Assembly: GCA_009692515.1 (NCBI GenBank)
Contig: SHZA01000002.1
Span: forward strand, 40,001 to 84,656
Direction: 5' to 3'
DNA: 44,656 nt
Origin: Bdellovibrionales bacterium
Lineage (GTDB): Bacteria; Bdellovibrionota; FAC87; UBA2466
Part shown: piece by piece, positions 17,020 through 26,402 of the stretch
Layout of the letters: each line of letters starts with the position of its first letter
How positions within the stretch are numbered: the stretch's first letter is position 1
Made by a program: the position numbers and the translations under genes
The notes under the pieces: model-generated
What the model was told of the DNA's origin: nothing
Database searches by the model: none
The model's input: only the letters and a program-made list of their open reading frames with translations

Positions 17020-18043
17020 GAATCTCCTTCTCAAGTAACTTTATTCGATCGACTATTTCTGGCAATGCTTTTACAAAATGATGAGACCGTAATGCCTGTC
17101 TAATGGGCATGACTGGAGTGGAAAAATAGGTTTCTCCTCCTTTGAGATTTGTAGTCACACCTGTTTGGCCACCGACTCGAGCGCCCTTCCCAATAGTAAT
17201 GTGATCTCCCACACCCACCTGTCCCGCTAATACAACCCCCTCTTCTAAGGTTGCAGATCCAGCAAGTCCCACCTGAGCACACAAAATTGAGTTTTTTCCA
17301 ATTTGACAATTATGGCCCACATGAACGTGAGCATCTAACTTACTTCCCTGTCCGATTCGAGTCTCACCAAACGTCCCGCGATCAATAGTGCAATGAGCAC
17401 CGATTCTGACATTATCCTCTACCACAACAGTTCCAACCTGTGGCATTTCTACATGACCGGAGGCTCCTTCAATTAAACCAAAACCCTCTGACCCCAAAAC
17501 ACTTCCTGAGAAAACCTTAACGTAATTGCCTAAATGTACGAGCGCCAATAAAACGACGTTTGGATGAATTTCACAACCAGCTCCCACATGAACTCCAGGG
17601 CCAATATAAGCCTGTGGATAAATAATAGTATCGGCCCCAATTTTAGCGCCCTCACATATCACTGCAAAGGGACCAATATGGGCTGATAAATCCACCTGAG
17701 CTGAGGGATGAATCTCCGCTTTTTGAGAAATCCCTATCCACCGATTTTTAGGTAAAAAAGATTTCGCTAGCTGTGCAAAGGCAAGTTTAGGCTCTTCTAA
17801 AATAATGTAGGTCAACGGAAGATCGTCTCTAATAAATTCTTTTTTCGTTAAAACAACCGCTCCTAAACGACAGGAATTTAAAAACTTTGCGGCCTTTTTT
17901 TCATCTAAAAAACACAAACTACCTCGGGAGGCCTTTTGAACAGAATTTAACCCTTCAACTGGAACATTAGGATCACCAAGAAGCGTCGCGTTAAAAAGAT
18001 CGGCAATTTTGCCTGCGGTCGTTGGAAATTCAAGCGGTCCCAT
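17000..18043 (-). CDS. lpxD: UDP-3-O-acylglucosamine N-acyltransferase
   Basis: A 347-residue LpxD. The N-terminal substrate domain (about residues 1-100, with LCFLDEKKAAKFL) precedes a long run of hexapeptide repeats forming the beta-helix, with LGSEGFGLIE, RIGAHCTIDRGTFGETRIG and HVHVGHNCQIG as family blocks. A C-terminal helix follows LRSHHFVKALPEIV. It adds the second acyl chain in lipid A synthesis. It is the first gene of the eight-gene operon, with a candidate promoter about 65 bp upstream. Confidence 0.96.
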   Translation of the reverse strand: MGPLEFPTTAGKIADLFNATLLGDPNVPVEGLNSVQKASRGSLCFLDEKKAAKFLNSCRLGAVVLTKKEFIRDDLPLTYIILEEPKLAFAQLAKSFLPKNRWIGISQKAEIHPSAQVDLSAHIGPFAVICEGAKIGADTIIYPQAYIGPGVHVGAGCEIHPNVVLLALVHLGNYVKVFSGSVLGSEGFGLIEGASGHVEMPQVGTVVVEDNVRIGAHCTIDRGTFGETRIGQGSKLDAHVHVGHNCQIGKNSILCAQVGLAGSATLEEGVVLAGQVGVGDHITIGKGARVGGQTGVTTNLKGGETYFSTPVMPIRQALRSHHFVKALPEIVDRIKLLEKEIHGKKHS

Positions 18044-18108
18044 GGGTTCAGACCCTAGTCGGAGAGCCCCAAGATGTAAACTGAGATTGCGCGTGAAAAG
18101 GGGGGTCT

Positions 18109-18137
18109 AAAATACCTGGCCCTGAATGCTGTGTAAA
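18109..18137 (-). promoter_or_regulatory. Candidate sigma70-type promoter for the lpxD operon
   Basis: Read on the minus strand, TTTACA (5 of 6 to consensus), a 17-bp spacer and TATTTT (4 of 6) form a -35/-10 pair. Transcription would begin near 18102 and give a leader of about 58 bases before the lpxD ATG. This is pattern matching only; no operator is evident. Confidence 0.4.
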
Positions 18138-18370
18138 AAACTCAGGGGTAGGCCTGTTAAAAACCTAAAAAAGTTTAACTATTACAGACCTATAGAATCC
18201 CTCAGCCCAAAATAAGTTTCTATCTAATTAATGACTCTATTAAAATTCCTGTTTTATCCCCTTCCTAATTCAATTGAATACTTAGAAAGGTAACATTCCC
18301 TTATTAACTTTTCCGGGGCCAGGAGGGAAATTAACCAACCCTTCACTACGCGTTGAAAGCCCATCCCAGT

Positions 18371-18376
18371 TATAAT
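18371..18376 (+). promoter_or_regulatory. Candidate -10 element for the MFS gene
   Basis: A perfect TATAAT lies 26 bp before the ATG of the MFS gene. A TTGAAA upstream is only 12 bp away, too close for a standard -35, so this would be a weak or activator-dependent promoter. The predicted leader is about 20 bases and has no Shine-Dalgarno sequence. Confidence 0.35.
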
Positions 18377-18402
18377 GAAACAGACCTTCCCACTCTTTTA
18401 TC

Positions 18403-19686
18403 ATGATCTCTAAAACAAAATCCCTCATCTCCAGAAATGGAGTTTTTCGTAATTTTCTTGCCGCTAGTAGCGTTTCTCTACTTGGTAATAATATTTTTGA
18501 TATTGCTATCCCGCTATATATCGTTCAACGCACCCACGATCCCATGGTTCTCTCTGCAGCCAATATCGCACTAACCCTTCCTTTTTTTGTAATGGCACCA
18601 CTCACGGGATTCACGGTGGACAATTTTAACAAAAGACGAATCATGCTTTTTAGTGATTTAGGACAGGTTTTCTGTCTTTTGCTTTTACTAGTTTACGATT
18701 ACTACACGCTAAATCACTTCTGGCCTATCTTTGCCATTATTTTCGCAGCAAAAACGCTAATGATCACCTTTGAAACCGTTGCTACTTTTCAACTCATTCC
18801 AGCTTTGGTGAGTGATCACGATCTCAATGAGGCCAACTCTTGGTTTCTTTCTAGCCAAAGACTTATTCAGATTTTGGGGCCCCTCATTGCCGGAATTTTA
18901 ATGAGTACCAGAGGAATTCAAACCTGTGTAATCGCTAATATCGTTAGTTTTCTAGCCACGCTATTTTTTGTTTTAAAGCTTAAGAATCTTAACGAAATCA
19001 TTATAAAGAGTGAGGGGCCCTCAATAAAAAAAACCCTCAGTATCGGTGGTGTCGTCGATAGTTTTATTGATTCGATCAAATTTGTTTGGCATTCCCCATT
19101 ATTCAAACCCTTTATTTTAATGATGTTTGTTTGGAATTTTTCCGCGCTAATTCCCAATACTCCATCTTTAATTTATTATTTTACCGTCGAAAAGCATTTT
19201 ACCTCCGCAGAGTATGGAACAGTAGCCTCCCTATTTGGTTTCTTCGGTATCTTAGGATTGCTTCTATCTGGAAAACTTTATCGAAAATATAATTTTCACG
19301 GCCCCTTTGTTTATGGAACGGTTTTTTTAGCAACGATGGGAACTTTATCAATTTTATTTTATGATCAGCCTTATGTGCTAACTGCCATTTTCGCTATCTC
19401 CAGAATTGGAAGTTCTACCGTGACTATGGGAACCTTTTTCTTGCGCCAAACTAATATTCCCAAGGGAAAAATAGGTGGGACCAATGCTGCTTTAAGAATG
19501 TTTTTTATGTCGTCGGCTCCACTATCAGCTCTGCTTCAAGGGTTTCTTATTAAACACTTTAGCGTTAAGGTGTCCCTAATCATCGGGTCCCTACTGCTGT
19601 GGGCTACCGTTTGGTATTCGTTTAAGGTGGCAAAGGCCTATCTGATTCTGCCTAAAAAAAGGAAGGTGTTGGCAAAGGCGGCTTAA
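18403..19686 (+). CDS. MFS transporter (MFS_3 / EntS-like)
   Basis: A 427-residue membrane protein with about twelve hydrophobic spans in two halves. LAASSVSLLGNNIFDIAIPL opens the first half, and FTVDNFNKRRIMLFSDLGQV is the loop 2-3 signature of the major facilitator superfamily (D..dr..rR). The overall pattern is closest to the MFS_3 group, which includes enterobactin exporter EntS and many drug or metabolite exporters. Substrate cannot be told. No Shine-Dalgarno precedes the ATG. Its stop overlaps the convergent yacG stop by 4 bp. Confidence 0.85.
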   Translation: MISKTKSLISRNGVFRNFLAASSVSLLGNNIFDIAIPLYIVQRTHDPMVLSAANIALTLPFFVMAPLTGFTVDNFNKRRIMLFSDLGQVFCLLLLLVYDYYTLNHFWPIFAIIFAAKTLMITFETVATFQLIPALVSDHDLNEANSWFLSSQRLIQILGPLIAGILMSTRGIQTCVIANIVSFLATLFFVLKLKNLNEIIIKSEGPSIKKTLSIGGVVDSFIDSIKFVWHSPLFKPFILMMFVWNFSALIPNTPSLIYYFTVEKHFTSAEYGTVASLFGFFGILGLLLSGKLYRKYNFHGPFVYGTVFLATMGTLSILFYDQPYVLTAIFAISRIGSSTVTMGTFFLRQTNIPKGKIGGTNAALRMFFMSSAPLSALLQGFLIKHFSVKVSLIIGSLLLWATVWYSFKVAKAYLILPKKRKVLAKAA

Positions 19687-19886
19687 TTTTTTTCCCCTTT
19701 TTTCCCTTTTTCAATCTCCGGTTTAGTCTCCATACCCCCGTCCTCCTCCTCGACAGGAACCCGATACTCTTCATTGGCCCACTTGCCCAAGTCTTTGTCT
19801 TTGCAGTATTTACTGCAAAAGGGACGAAAATGATTATTTTCCCAATGGGACTCTACTTTGCAACTAGGACATTTTACAGTTTTCAT
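19683..19886 (-). CDS. yacG: DNA gyrase inhibitor YacG-like zinc protein
   Basis: A 67-residue zinc-ribbon protein. CPSCKVESHWE, FRPFCSKYCKDKDLGKW and ANEEYRVP match YacG closely, with four Cys as zinc ligands (CxxC and CxxxC). E. coli YacG binds GyrB and inhibits gyrase. The C-terminal tail is longer and highly charged (E/K-rich) than usual. I use the ATG at 19886; a TTG one codon upstream is also open. No ribosome binding site is evident. Confidence 0.9.
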   Translation of the reverse strand: MKTVKCPSCKVESHWENNHFRPFCSKYCKDKDLGKWANEEYRVPVEEEDGGMETKPEIEKGKKGEKN

Positions 19887-19912
19887 CAATTGGTTCTAAC
19901 CCTTTGGCCGTC

Positions 19913-19940
19913 TTGACTCAACCCTCTAGTATGCTAGATT
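19913..19940 (+). promoter_or_regulatory. Candidate groESL promoter
   Basis: TTGACT, a 16-bp spacer and TAGATT fit a housekeeping-type promoter about 40 bp before groES. I find no CIRCE inverted repeat (TTAGCACTC-N9-GAGTGCTAA) and no sigma32-like CTTGAA/CCCCAT pair, so heat control by HrcA or sigma32 is not supported here. Confidence 0.45.
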
Positions 19941-19978
19941 GACTCGCGTTTCATTTCACAATCTATTTGGAGGTATTT

Positions 19979-20269
19979 ATGACCATTAAACCATTACGCG
20001 ACCGAATTATCGTTCGTCGAATGAATGAAGAGGAAAAAACTAAAGGTGGAATTATTATTCCTGATTCTGCAAAAGAAAAACCACAAGAAGGAGAGATCAT
20101 TTCTGTGGGAGCTGGAAAAGTTCTAGATGATGGGAAAATAATGCCTCTCGAAGTTAAAAAAGGGGACCGAATACTTTTTGGTAAATACTCCGGAACTGAA
20201 ATCAAAATTGACGGAGAAGAACTTCTAATGATGAGAGAAGAAGAAGTTTTAGGAATTTTAGAAAAATAA
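19979..20269 (+). CDS. groES: Co-chaperonin GroES
   Basis: A 96-residue GroES starting [15 protein letters not shown]. The mobile loop region (about residues 17-34, [17 protein letters not shown]) and the roof and core strands, [18 protein letters not shown], are standard. It caps GroEL in protein folding. I choose the ATG at 19979 because GGAGG lies seven bases upstream; the longer frame from 19967 would include that site. groEL follows after 9 bp. Confidence 0.97.
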   Translation: MTIKPLRDRIIVRRMNEEEKTKGGIIIPDSAKEKPQEGEIISVGAGKVLDDGKIMPLEVKKGDRILFGKYSGTEIKIDGEELLMMREEEVLGILEK

Positions 20270-21898
<1,629 letters not shown>

Positions 21899-21925
21899 AT
21901 GTAATTTTTATTTGGATAAGATCTT

Positions 21926-21960
21926 AAAGGGCCTGGTGCTGTTTAGCACTGGGCCTTTTT
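21926..21960 (+). terminator. Rho-independent terminator of groESL
   Basis: A 15-bp stem with three G-T wobbles (21926-21940 pairing with 21945-21959) encloses a GTTT loop and runs into a T tract, TTTTTGCTTTTG. It lies between the end of groEL and the convergent glycosyltransferase gene. Confidence 0.92.
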
Positions 21961-21983
21961 GCTTTTGTAGTAGCGCTTTTTTA

Positions 21984-23090
21984 TTAAGCCACAATCTGCT
22001 TATAGGTTTTGACCACTCGTTCTGTAATTGCTGGCCAGTCCAAGTGCTTTGCTACCCAACTCTGGGAAGTTTTTATCTGTTGTGATCTTTCTGAAATTGA
22101 AAGGGCATAAGTCTGTTTCATTTTTTCATTTAAAGAGGCTTCTGAGGTGTCGTGATAAATTAAGTTCGGTGCAAACTCCTCTACGTATTCTGCACCGCCG
22201 CTTTTTTTGGGAACTAAACAAAGTGTACCGGCGGCGAATGCCTCAAAAATAGTTCTCCCGAATGGCTCCTCAATACCGGGATAAATAACTGCCAGTGCGC
22301 CTGTTAAAAGTTTTGTTTTCTCCAAACCATAAATTGGCGTTTCGATAGTGATTTTTTTTTCTAGTCCTAAGCTCGTAATCAACTCTTTTAATAGCACATC
22401 ATAGTTTCGCTCAACAGGTCCGACTAAGCGCAGTTGAGCGCTTGGGTTTTCAGAATTAAAAAACATGAATGAGCGAATTAGAAATTCTAAGTTTTTACGT
22501 GGTTCTATTCTGCCGAGATAAAGAAAGTAGGAATATGGGGGCTCTGGTACTTTTACACACTGAACAGGTGCTATGCCATTAGGAATTACAATAAATTTTT
22601 CTTTTTTTACTTGGTAGGTATGACATTGCTGCTCTTCAAAATTACTGAGGAGAATAACTTTGGCGGCGTGTCTCACAATCCAGTTTCCAAGTAGGATATT
22701 AAATAATTTTTTTAGCTTTGGTCGACGATAAGCGGCCCACAGCATTCCCCTGGGATGTAATACATAAGGGGTCTGATATCGAGAACAAAGACGTGCAAAA
22801 AAATAGTTCTCCCAAAACCAGTGGCCATTAAGATGAAATAAATCGGCACTACGAATCTCGGCATTCAAAGAGTGCCAGGGATTAACAAAAGCAATAAATA
22901 CTGAAAAGGGCGAAAAGGAACGAACCTTTTTTAATCCCTGAGCGTCGGTAAAATTTCGATCCCATCTATTAGTTCGTGAAAGCAGGAGAATGTCGTGATC
23001 CTTTGACAACTCAAAAGCTAATGAACTTTCCGAAACTGCAGCCCCACCAAAGTGCGCCGCTAAACTAGAACTAAGAAATAGTATTTTCAC
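21984..23090 (-). CDS. Family 4 glycosyltransferase (GT-B fold)
   Basis: A 368-residue GT4 enzyme. The N-terminal half has the GT-B acceptor pattern (KILFLSSSLAAHFGGAAVSE, FHLNGHWFWEN). The C-terminal half has YFLYLGRIEPRKNLEFLIRS, then AVIYPGIEEPFGRTIFEAFA with the EX7E nucleotide-sugar motif, and GGAEYVE. Likely role: adding a sugar to a surface polysaccharide or LPS; the sugar is unknown. I start it at GTG 23090, because a perfect TATAAT covers 23099-23104 (minus) and a TTG start at 23099 would fall inside it. Confidence 0.85.
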   Translation of the reverse strand: MKILFLSSSLAAHFGGAAVSESSLAFELSKDHDILLLSRTNRWDRNFTDAQGLKKVRSFSPFSVFIAFVNPWHSLNAEIRSADLFHLNGHWFWENYFFARLCSRYQTPYVLHPRGMLWAAYRRPKLKKLFNILLGNWIVRHAAKVILLSNFEEQQCHTYQVKKEKFIVIPNGIAPVQCVKVPEPPYSYFLYLGRIEPRKNLEFLIRSFMFFNSENPSAQLRLVGPVERNYDVLLKELITSLGLEKKITIETPIYGLEKTKLLTGALAVIYPGIEEPFGRTIFEAFAAGTLCLVPKKSGGAEYVEEFAPNLIYHDTSEASLNEKMKQTYALSISERSQQIKTSQSWVAKHLDWPAITERVVKTYKQIVA

Positions 23091-23098
23091 AGAGTCCA

Positions 23099-23104
23099 AT
23101 TATA
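23099..23104 (-). promoter_or_regulatory. Candidate -10 element, possible leaderless start
   Basis: Read on the minus strand, TATAAT lies 8 bp before the GTG of the glycosyltransferase gene. Transcription would begin within two or three bases of that GTG, giving a leaderless message. The -35 region is not recognisable, so the call is weak. Confidence 0.3.
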
Positions 23105-23232
23105 GCATCATCGTACTCTAAGAGTATTCGAGCTACTGGCTCATGACTTGAATTAAATCACCAGGGTGGTTTCCGGCTTTTAACTGGTGGTCGGAAGAAC
23201 AGAGAGAACCTAAGTTGTAATAGGGAGTTTAA

Positions 23233-23772
23233 GTGACGTATTCCAAAGTAATGGTAGCCTTAAGTGTCTTATTATTATGCATTGGTTGTGGCAATAACCG
23301 GCAGGATCAGGCTCCCTGGCCCGCAAAGGTGACGATTACAGGTCTTAATGAAGCTGAGCGTAGTGCAGTGATCGATCAATTAACCGTTTTTTCAAGCACT
23401 ATGGGGTCTGAGGTTTTTTACTTCGATGACCGTCCTAGCCAATTTCAAATCACCATCACTAAAGTAGATCCCTCACCCGAAACAAGTTCAAGAGCAGGGC
23501 TTGCAACCTATGATGAGAGGTCTTGTACAGTAGAACTCTCTAGGATGCTATTTACGGAAGGATTTAGTAGTTATTTAGAACCCGTTTTGTGGCATGAGTT
23601 AGGCCATTGTTCTGGAATGGGACATGATAGTAAAGACACCGAGTTAATGTACCGATTGGCCTCCCCTCAAGAGTCCTACGGATCGGACGCCATCGATCGT
23701 TTTATGCGTGGGTTTGCCAGCCTAACCCATCTAATAGTTAAAGAGACTGTGGCTGCTAGTTTTATAAATTAG
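23233..23772 (+). CDS. Metzincin-like zinc metalloprotease lipoprotein
   Basis: A 179-residue protein with a lipoprotein signal (hydrophobic core, then LCIGC, Cys19; Cys at -3 is unusual). HELGHCSGMGH (His121, Glu122, His125, His131) is the full HEXXHXXGXXH zinc site of metzincins, followed eight residues later by ELMY, a likely Met-turn (Met139). So it is predicted to be a small membrane-anchored zinc peptidase in the periplasm or on the cell surface. The start is a GTG with GGGAG five bases upstream. It has no partner on its strand. Subfamily and substrate are unknown. Confidence 0.75.
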   Translation: MTYSKVMVALSVLLLCIGCGNNRQDQAPWPAKVTITGLNEAERSAVIDQLTVFSSTMGSEVFYFDDRPSQFQITITKVDPSPETSSRAGLATYDERSCTVELSRMLFTEGFSSYLEPVLWHELGHCSGMGHDSKDTELMYRLASPQESYGSDAIDRFMRGFASLTHLIVKETVAASFIN

Positions 23773-23806
23773 TTTAAGTCTCGATTTAGTAGGCAATTAT
23801 TTTTTT

Positions 23807-24388
23807 CTAACGACGAGTGGTTCCAAACAATAAATTAATTCCGGCAGTAAAGCTATGAAGTCGTCCCACATTAGGAAGGAAATATCCGGCTGTGATTGCT
23901 AAGGAGGCCCAACTATAAATCTTTATTTCAGCATTCACACTAGGATGAAAGACAATGAACCCACCTGAATTTAATTTTTGAACAATTTGATTGCTATCGG
24001 TTTCAAAAGTAATTTTTGCAATCGAATATCCACCACCACCAATTAACAATCTCGCATTAAACCAGCTGCCGACAACGTACTCGCCGACAACTCCGCCGTA
24101 TCCCATACCAAAGGCAAGATTGTCAGAGCCATTCCAAAGAAACCCACCACCACCGCCGCCACCCAAACGAAATTTTGGAGTTACCCAAGCATAGCCAATA
24201 CCGCCAATTACGACAGGGCTTCCGGTCACGCCCGGATCAAATCCACTTAGGGAATTAGCGTGATACTCAATAAAAGGGCCCCCGCGCCCCCCCCCCGAAG
24301 TGGAGGTTTCTGATCTAATAATAAAACTCATCGTGGATACAAAGACCAATACCCAAAAAGTATAAAATTTAGACCTTGATAAAATCAT
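23807..24388 (-). CDS. Exported glycine-rich beta-barrel-like protein
   Basis: A 193-residue protein that I do not recognise. From the ATG at 24388 it begins with a signal-peptide-like stretch (basic RSK, then FWVLVFVSTMSFII). The mature part alternates Gly and aromatic residues, with runs such as LGGGGGGGF and AFGMGYGGVVGEYVVG, and ends in amphipathic strands up to INLLFGTTRR. That suggests an outer-membrane beta-barrel. A frame from GTG 24469 adds 27 residues without a better signal; neither start has a clear ribosome binding site. A run of ten G (coding strand) sits right after the signal peptide. Confidence 0.55.
   Translation of the reverse strand: MILSRSKFYTFWVLVFVSTMSFIIRSETSTSGGGRGGPFIEYHANSLSGFDPGVTGSPVVIGGIGYAWVTPKFRLGGGGGGGFLWNGSDNLAFGMGYGGVVGEYVVGSWFNARLLIGGGGYSIAKITFETDSNQIVQKLNSGGFIVFHPSVNAEIKIYSWASLAITAGYFLPNVGRLHSFTAGINLLFGTTRR
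24287..24296. repeat. Ten-base C/G homopolymer inside a coding region
   Basis: Ten consecutive C on the plus strand (G10 in the coding direction), flanked by CCCCCGCG. It encodes glycines just after the signal peptide of the beta-rich protein. Any change not in multiples of three would shift the frame, as at contingency loci. Confidence 0.9.
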
Positions 24389-24499
24389 CGTTTTAATTGG
24401 GGCTTTCGGGAAAGATTCCCAGTAAGCAAAAAAGAGGACACTATCTCTTAATTGTAGACTATTTTTCACGTATGAAATACGGCAAAAATAGTTCTGCGA

Positions 24500-25549
24500 C
24501 TAACTCTTGCTTGGCTCGGTGAGTCTTCCAAGCGCATGGGGACTGCCTTCAATACGCCCAGCGTTAGTAATCTCCATGAACTGTGCTTTTCTTTGAAGGT
24601 CTTTAATGGTGGCAGCACCACAGTAGGTTAATCCCGAACGAATTCCCCCCATAATATCCTGAATAATATTTTTTACCGGCCCCTTGCAAACAACTTCAAC
24701 TGCGACGCCCTCGGCCGTTTTCCACTCGGACATTCCACCCATAAAATCATCTTGAGCCTCTTTAGACGCCATTCCCCGAAATCTTTTCACCTGAACTTTT
24801 TTTCCATCAATCAAAACCTCAATAGTGGCACCCGGAGATTCATCGGTTCCCGCGAGCATTCCTCCCAACATTACAAAATCGGCCCCTGCAGCTAGGGCCT
24901 TAACTGCATCTGAGGGAAATCTGATTCCACCATCTGAAATAATTCCACGGTCTACTTTACGACAGTCTTGAAGTGCAGATAACTGGGGTACGCCAAATCC
25001 AGTTTTGATCCTTGTGGTACAAACTGAACCCGAGCCAATTCCTACTTTAATGAGATCGGCTCCGGCAGCCGCTAAATAATCTGCTCCAGCATAGGTTGCT
25101 ACATTCCCTGCAATAATAAGAATATTATTACCGTGCACCTCTCGTAAAGTTCTTACAGATCGATTTACCTCTTTGGAGTGGCCGTGCGCTACGTCGACAC
25201 AAACAAGACTTGCTCCAACCGCTATTAAAGCATCGGCTCTTTCAAGACCATCTTTTCCAATCCCAATAGACACAGCTACCTTGTCTTTATTTTTTATTTT
25301 TTGAAACATTTTGACATTGTCTTCAATCGAAAGAAATCGATGAAGAATGGCCATTCCTCCCATTTCAGTCATGGCATTCGCCATCGAGTCTTCTGTAATG
25401 GTATCCATGTTGGAGCTTATTAGAGGAATCCCAAAAGTTTTTCCCAGTAACTCGACAGAGGTTGTTACATTTTGTCGTGATTTAATCCCGTTATATCCAG
25501 GAACTAAAATAACATCATCAAAAGTTAAACCTCTAATATTACTAAGCAT
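24500..25549 (-). CDS. guaC: GMP reductase (CBS-less IMPDH/GMPR family)
   Basis: A 349-residue (beta/alpha)8 enzyme. [12 protein letters not shown] and SSNMDTIT open the barrel; [18 protein letters not shown] holds the catalytic Cys loop. [19 protein letters not shown] and MSEWKTAEG followed by [11 protein letters not shown] match GMP reductase, which turns GMP into IMP with NADPH; IMP dehydrogenase would have CBS domains and an Arg-Tyr flap, neither of which is seen. I use the ATG at 25549 (GGGAGG upstream), nine codons inside the longest frame. A CBS-less IMP dehydrogenase is the alternative. Confidence 0.83.
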   Translation of the reverse strand: MLSNIRGLTFDDVILVPGYNGIKSRQNVTTSVELLGKTFGIPLISSNMDTITEDSMANAMTEMGGMAILHRFLSIEDNVKMFQKIKNKDKVAVSIGIGKDGLERADALIAVGASLVCVDVAHGHSKEVNRSVRTLREVHGNNILIIAGNVATYAGADYLAAAGADLIKVGIGSGSVCTTRIKTGFGVPQLSALQDCRKVDRGIISDGGIRFPSDAVKALAAGADFVMLGGMLAGTDESPGATIEVLIDGKKVQVKRFRGMASKEAQDDFMGGMSEWKTAEGVAVEVVCKGPVKNIIQDIMGGIRSGLTYCGAATIKDLQRKAQFMEITNAGRIEGSPHALGRLTEPSKS

Positions 25550-25701
25550 GAAGCCTCCCTGTTTGGGGTTACCCAAGAACTTAATTCTGAACTTTTCTCT
25601 CTACTTGTGCTCGGCAAAAGAGGGTACGTCAAGGAACCAATCTAAAGCAGCCTGCTTAAGCACAATGGGAGATGTTCCCTTTTAAAAATAGGTTTACCCT
25701 G

Positions 25702-26256
25702 TTAATGAAACTGAAATTGGGCATTCATATTTACCGAACAAAGCACCTTGCCATTAATAAAACTAGGACGAATTTGGCCCCGAAGAGCAGAAAAATCATC
25801 AATCTGCTGAGAATAGGAAATATCCAGGGATAGAATGGGATTCGTGGTTTTCAAGGAGGGTCTCTGATTAGAAAACCCCAGTCCCCCATAAATACCGAAA
25901 TCGATCGTTTTTCTGTGATTAGAAAATAGGTGATTCTCAACCCATCCTCCAACCAAAACATTAAGAATCGATCCTGGAGAAAACAGCATAAAACTAAGTT
26001 CTGGGCCGACGTAAATAGGGAATCTTGAATAAACTAATCGCCCCAACTGAAACCCAGAGTTCACAGAAGACCCCGAAACCACATTGAAACCAAATTGTGT
26101 ATTCAGTTTATACGAACTGGGAGATATTAACTTTTTTGTTGATCTATCGACGGGCCACCCCATTTTTGAAGTCCTATGCCCTTTAGTTTTCCCCATGGCA
26201 AATGGAGCGGTCACTAATGGCCCAACAAGAATAATCAATAAAAAAAACCACCTCAT
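25702..26256 (-). CDS. Exported beta-rich hypothetical protein
   Basis: A 184-residue protein, not recognised. MRWFFLLIILVGPLVTAPFA is a Sec signal peptide with cleavage probably after AMG or AFA. The mature part has alternating hydrophobic strands (FPIYVGPELSFMLF, VLVGGWVENHLF, IDFGIYGGLGF) and ends with aromatic residues, FQFH, like a small outer-membrane barrel. There is no clear ribosome binding site. It stands alone, divergent from the AsmA-like gene. Confidence 0.55.
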   Translation of the reverse strand: MRWFFLLIILVGPLVTAPFAMGKTKGHRTSKMGWPVDRSTKKLISPSSYKLNTQFGFNVVSGSSVNSGFQLGRLVYSRFPIYVGPELSFMLFSPGSILNVLVGGWVENHLFSNHRKTIDFGIYGGLGFSNQRPSLKTTNPILSLDISYSQQIDDFSALRGQIRPSFINGKVLCSVNMNAQFQFH

Positions 26257-26402
26257 GATTTAAGTCTATCGTAATTAGTTCTTATGCGGGAATGCAAATT
26301 GCTAATAAAAAGGTGATTGGTTTCCATTCTCCTCAGGCGACCAATTATCCATGCCTTGACTAAGAAAAAAAACCGGTCACGATCAGGAAGTCGAACAACC
26401 TT

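Larger units (their letters stand above)
18044..18402. other. 359-bp divergent intergenic region lpxD / MFS transporter
   Basis: This gap separates the lpxD operon (-) from the MFS gene (+). It holds a candidate minus-strand promoter (18109-18137) and a perfect TATAAT at 18371-18376 on the plus strand. I find no tRNA, no convincing short reading frame and no long repeat in it. The middle (about 18170-18300) is AT-rich and otherwise featureless. Confidence 0.6.

Noticed and set aside
19890..19978. CIRCE element before groESL
   Set aside because: The nine-base arms TTAGCACTC/GAGTGCTAA are absent; only a short CTAG-TATG-CTAG repeat is present.
23099..23232. tRNA or small RNA between the glycosyltransferase and the metalloprotease genes
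   Set aside because: A weak TTCCG/CGGAA hairpin is all that can be drawn; no cloverleaf and no T-run.
24500..25549. Inosine-5'-monophosphate dehydrogenase (guaB)
   Set aside because: There are no CBS domains and no Arg-Tyr flap, and the VMLGGMLAG and KGPVKNI blocks fit GMP reductase better; a CBS-less IMPDH is kept only as an alternative.
25645..25657. Inverted repeat AAGCAG-C-CTGCTT upstream of the GMP reductase gene
   Set aside because: Only six bases per arm and almost 100 bp from the start, so chance is likely; no promoter aligns with it.
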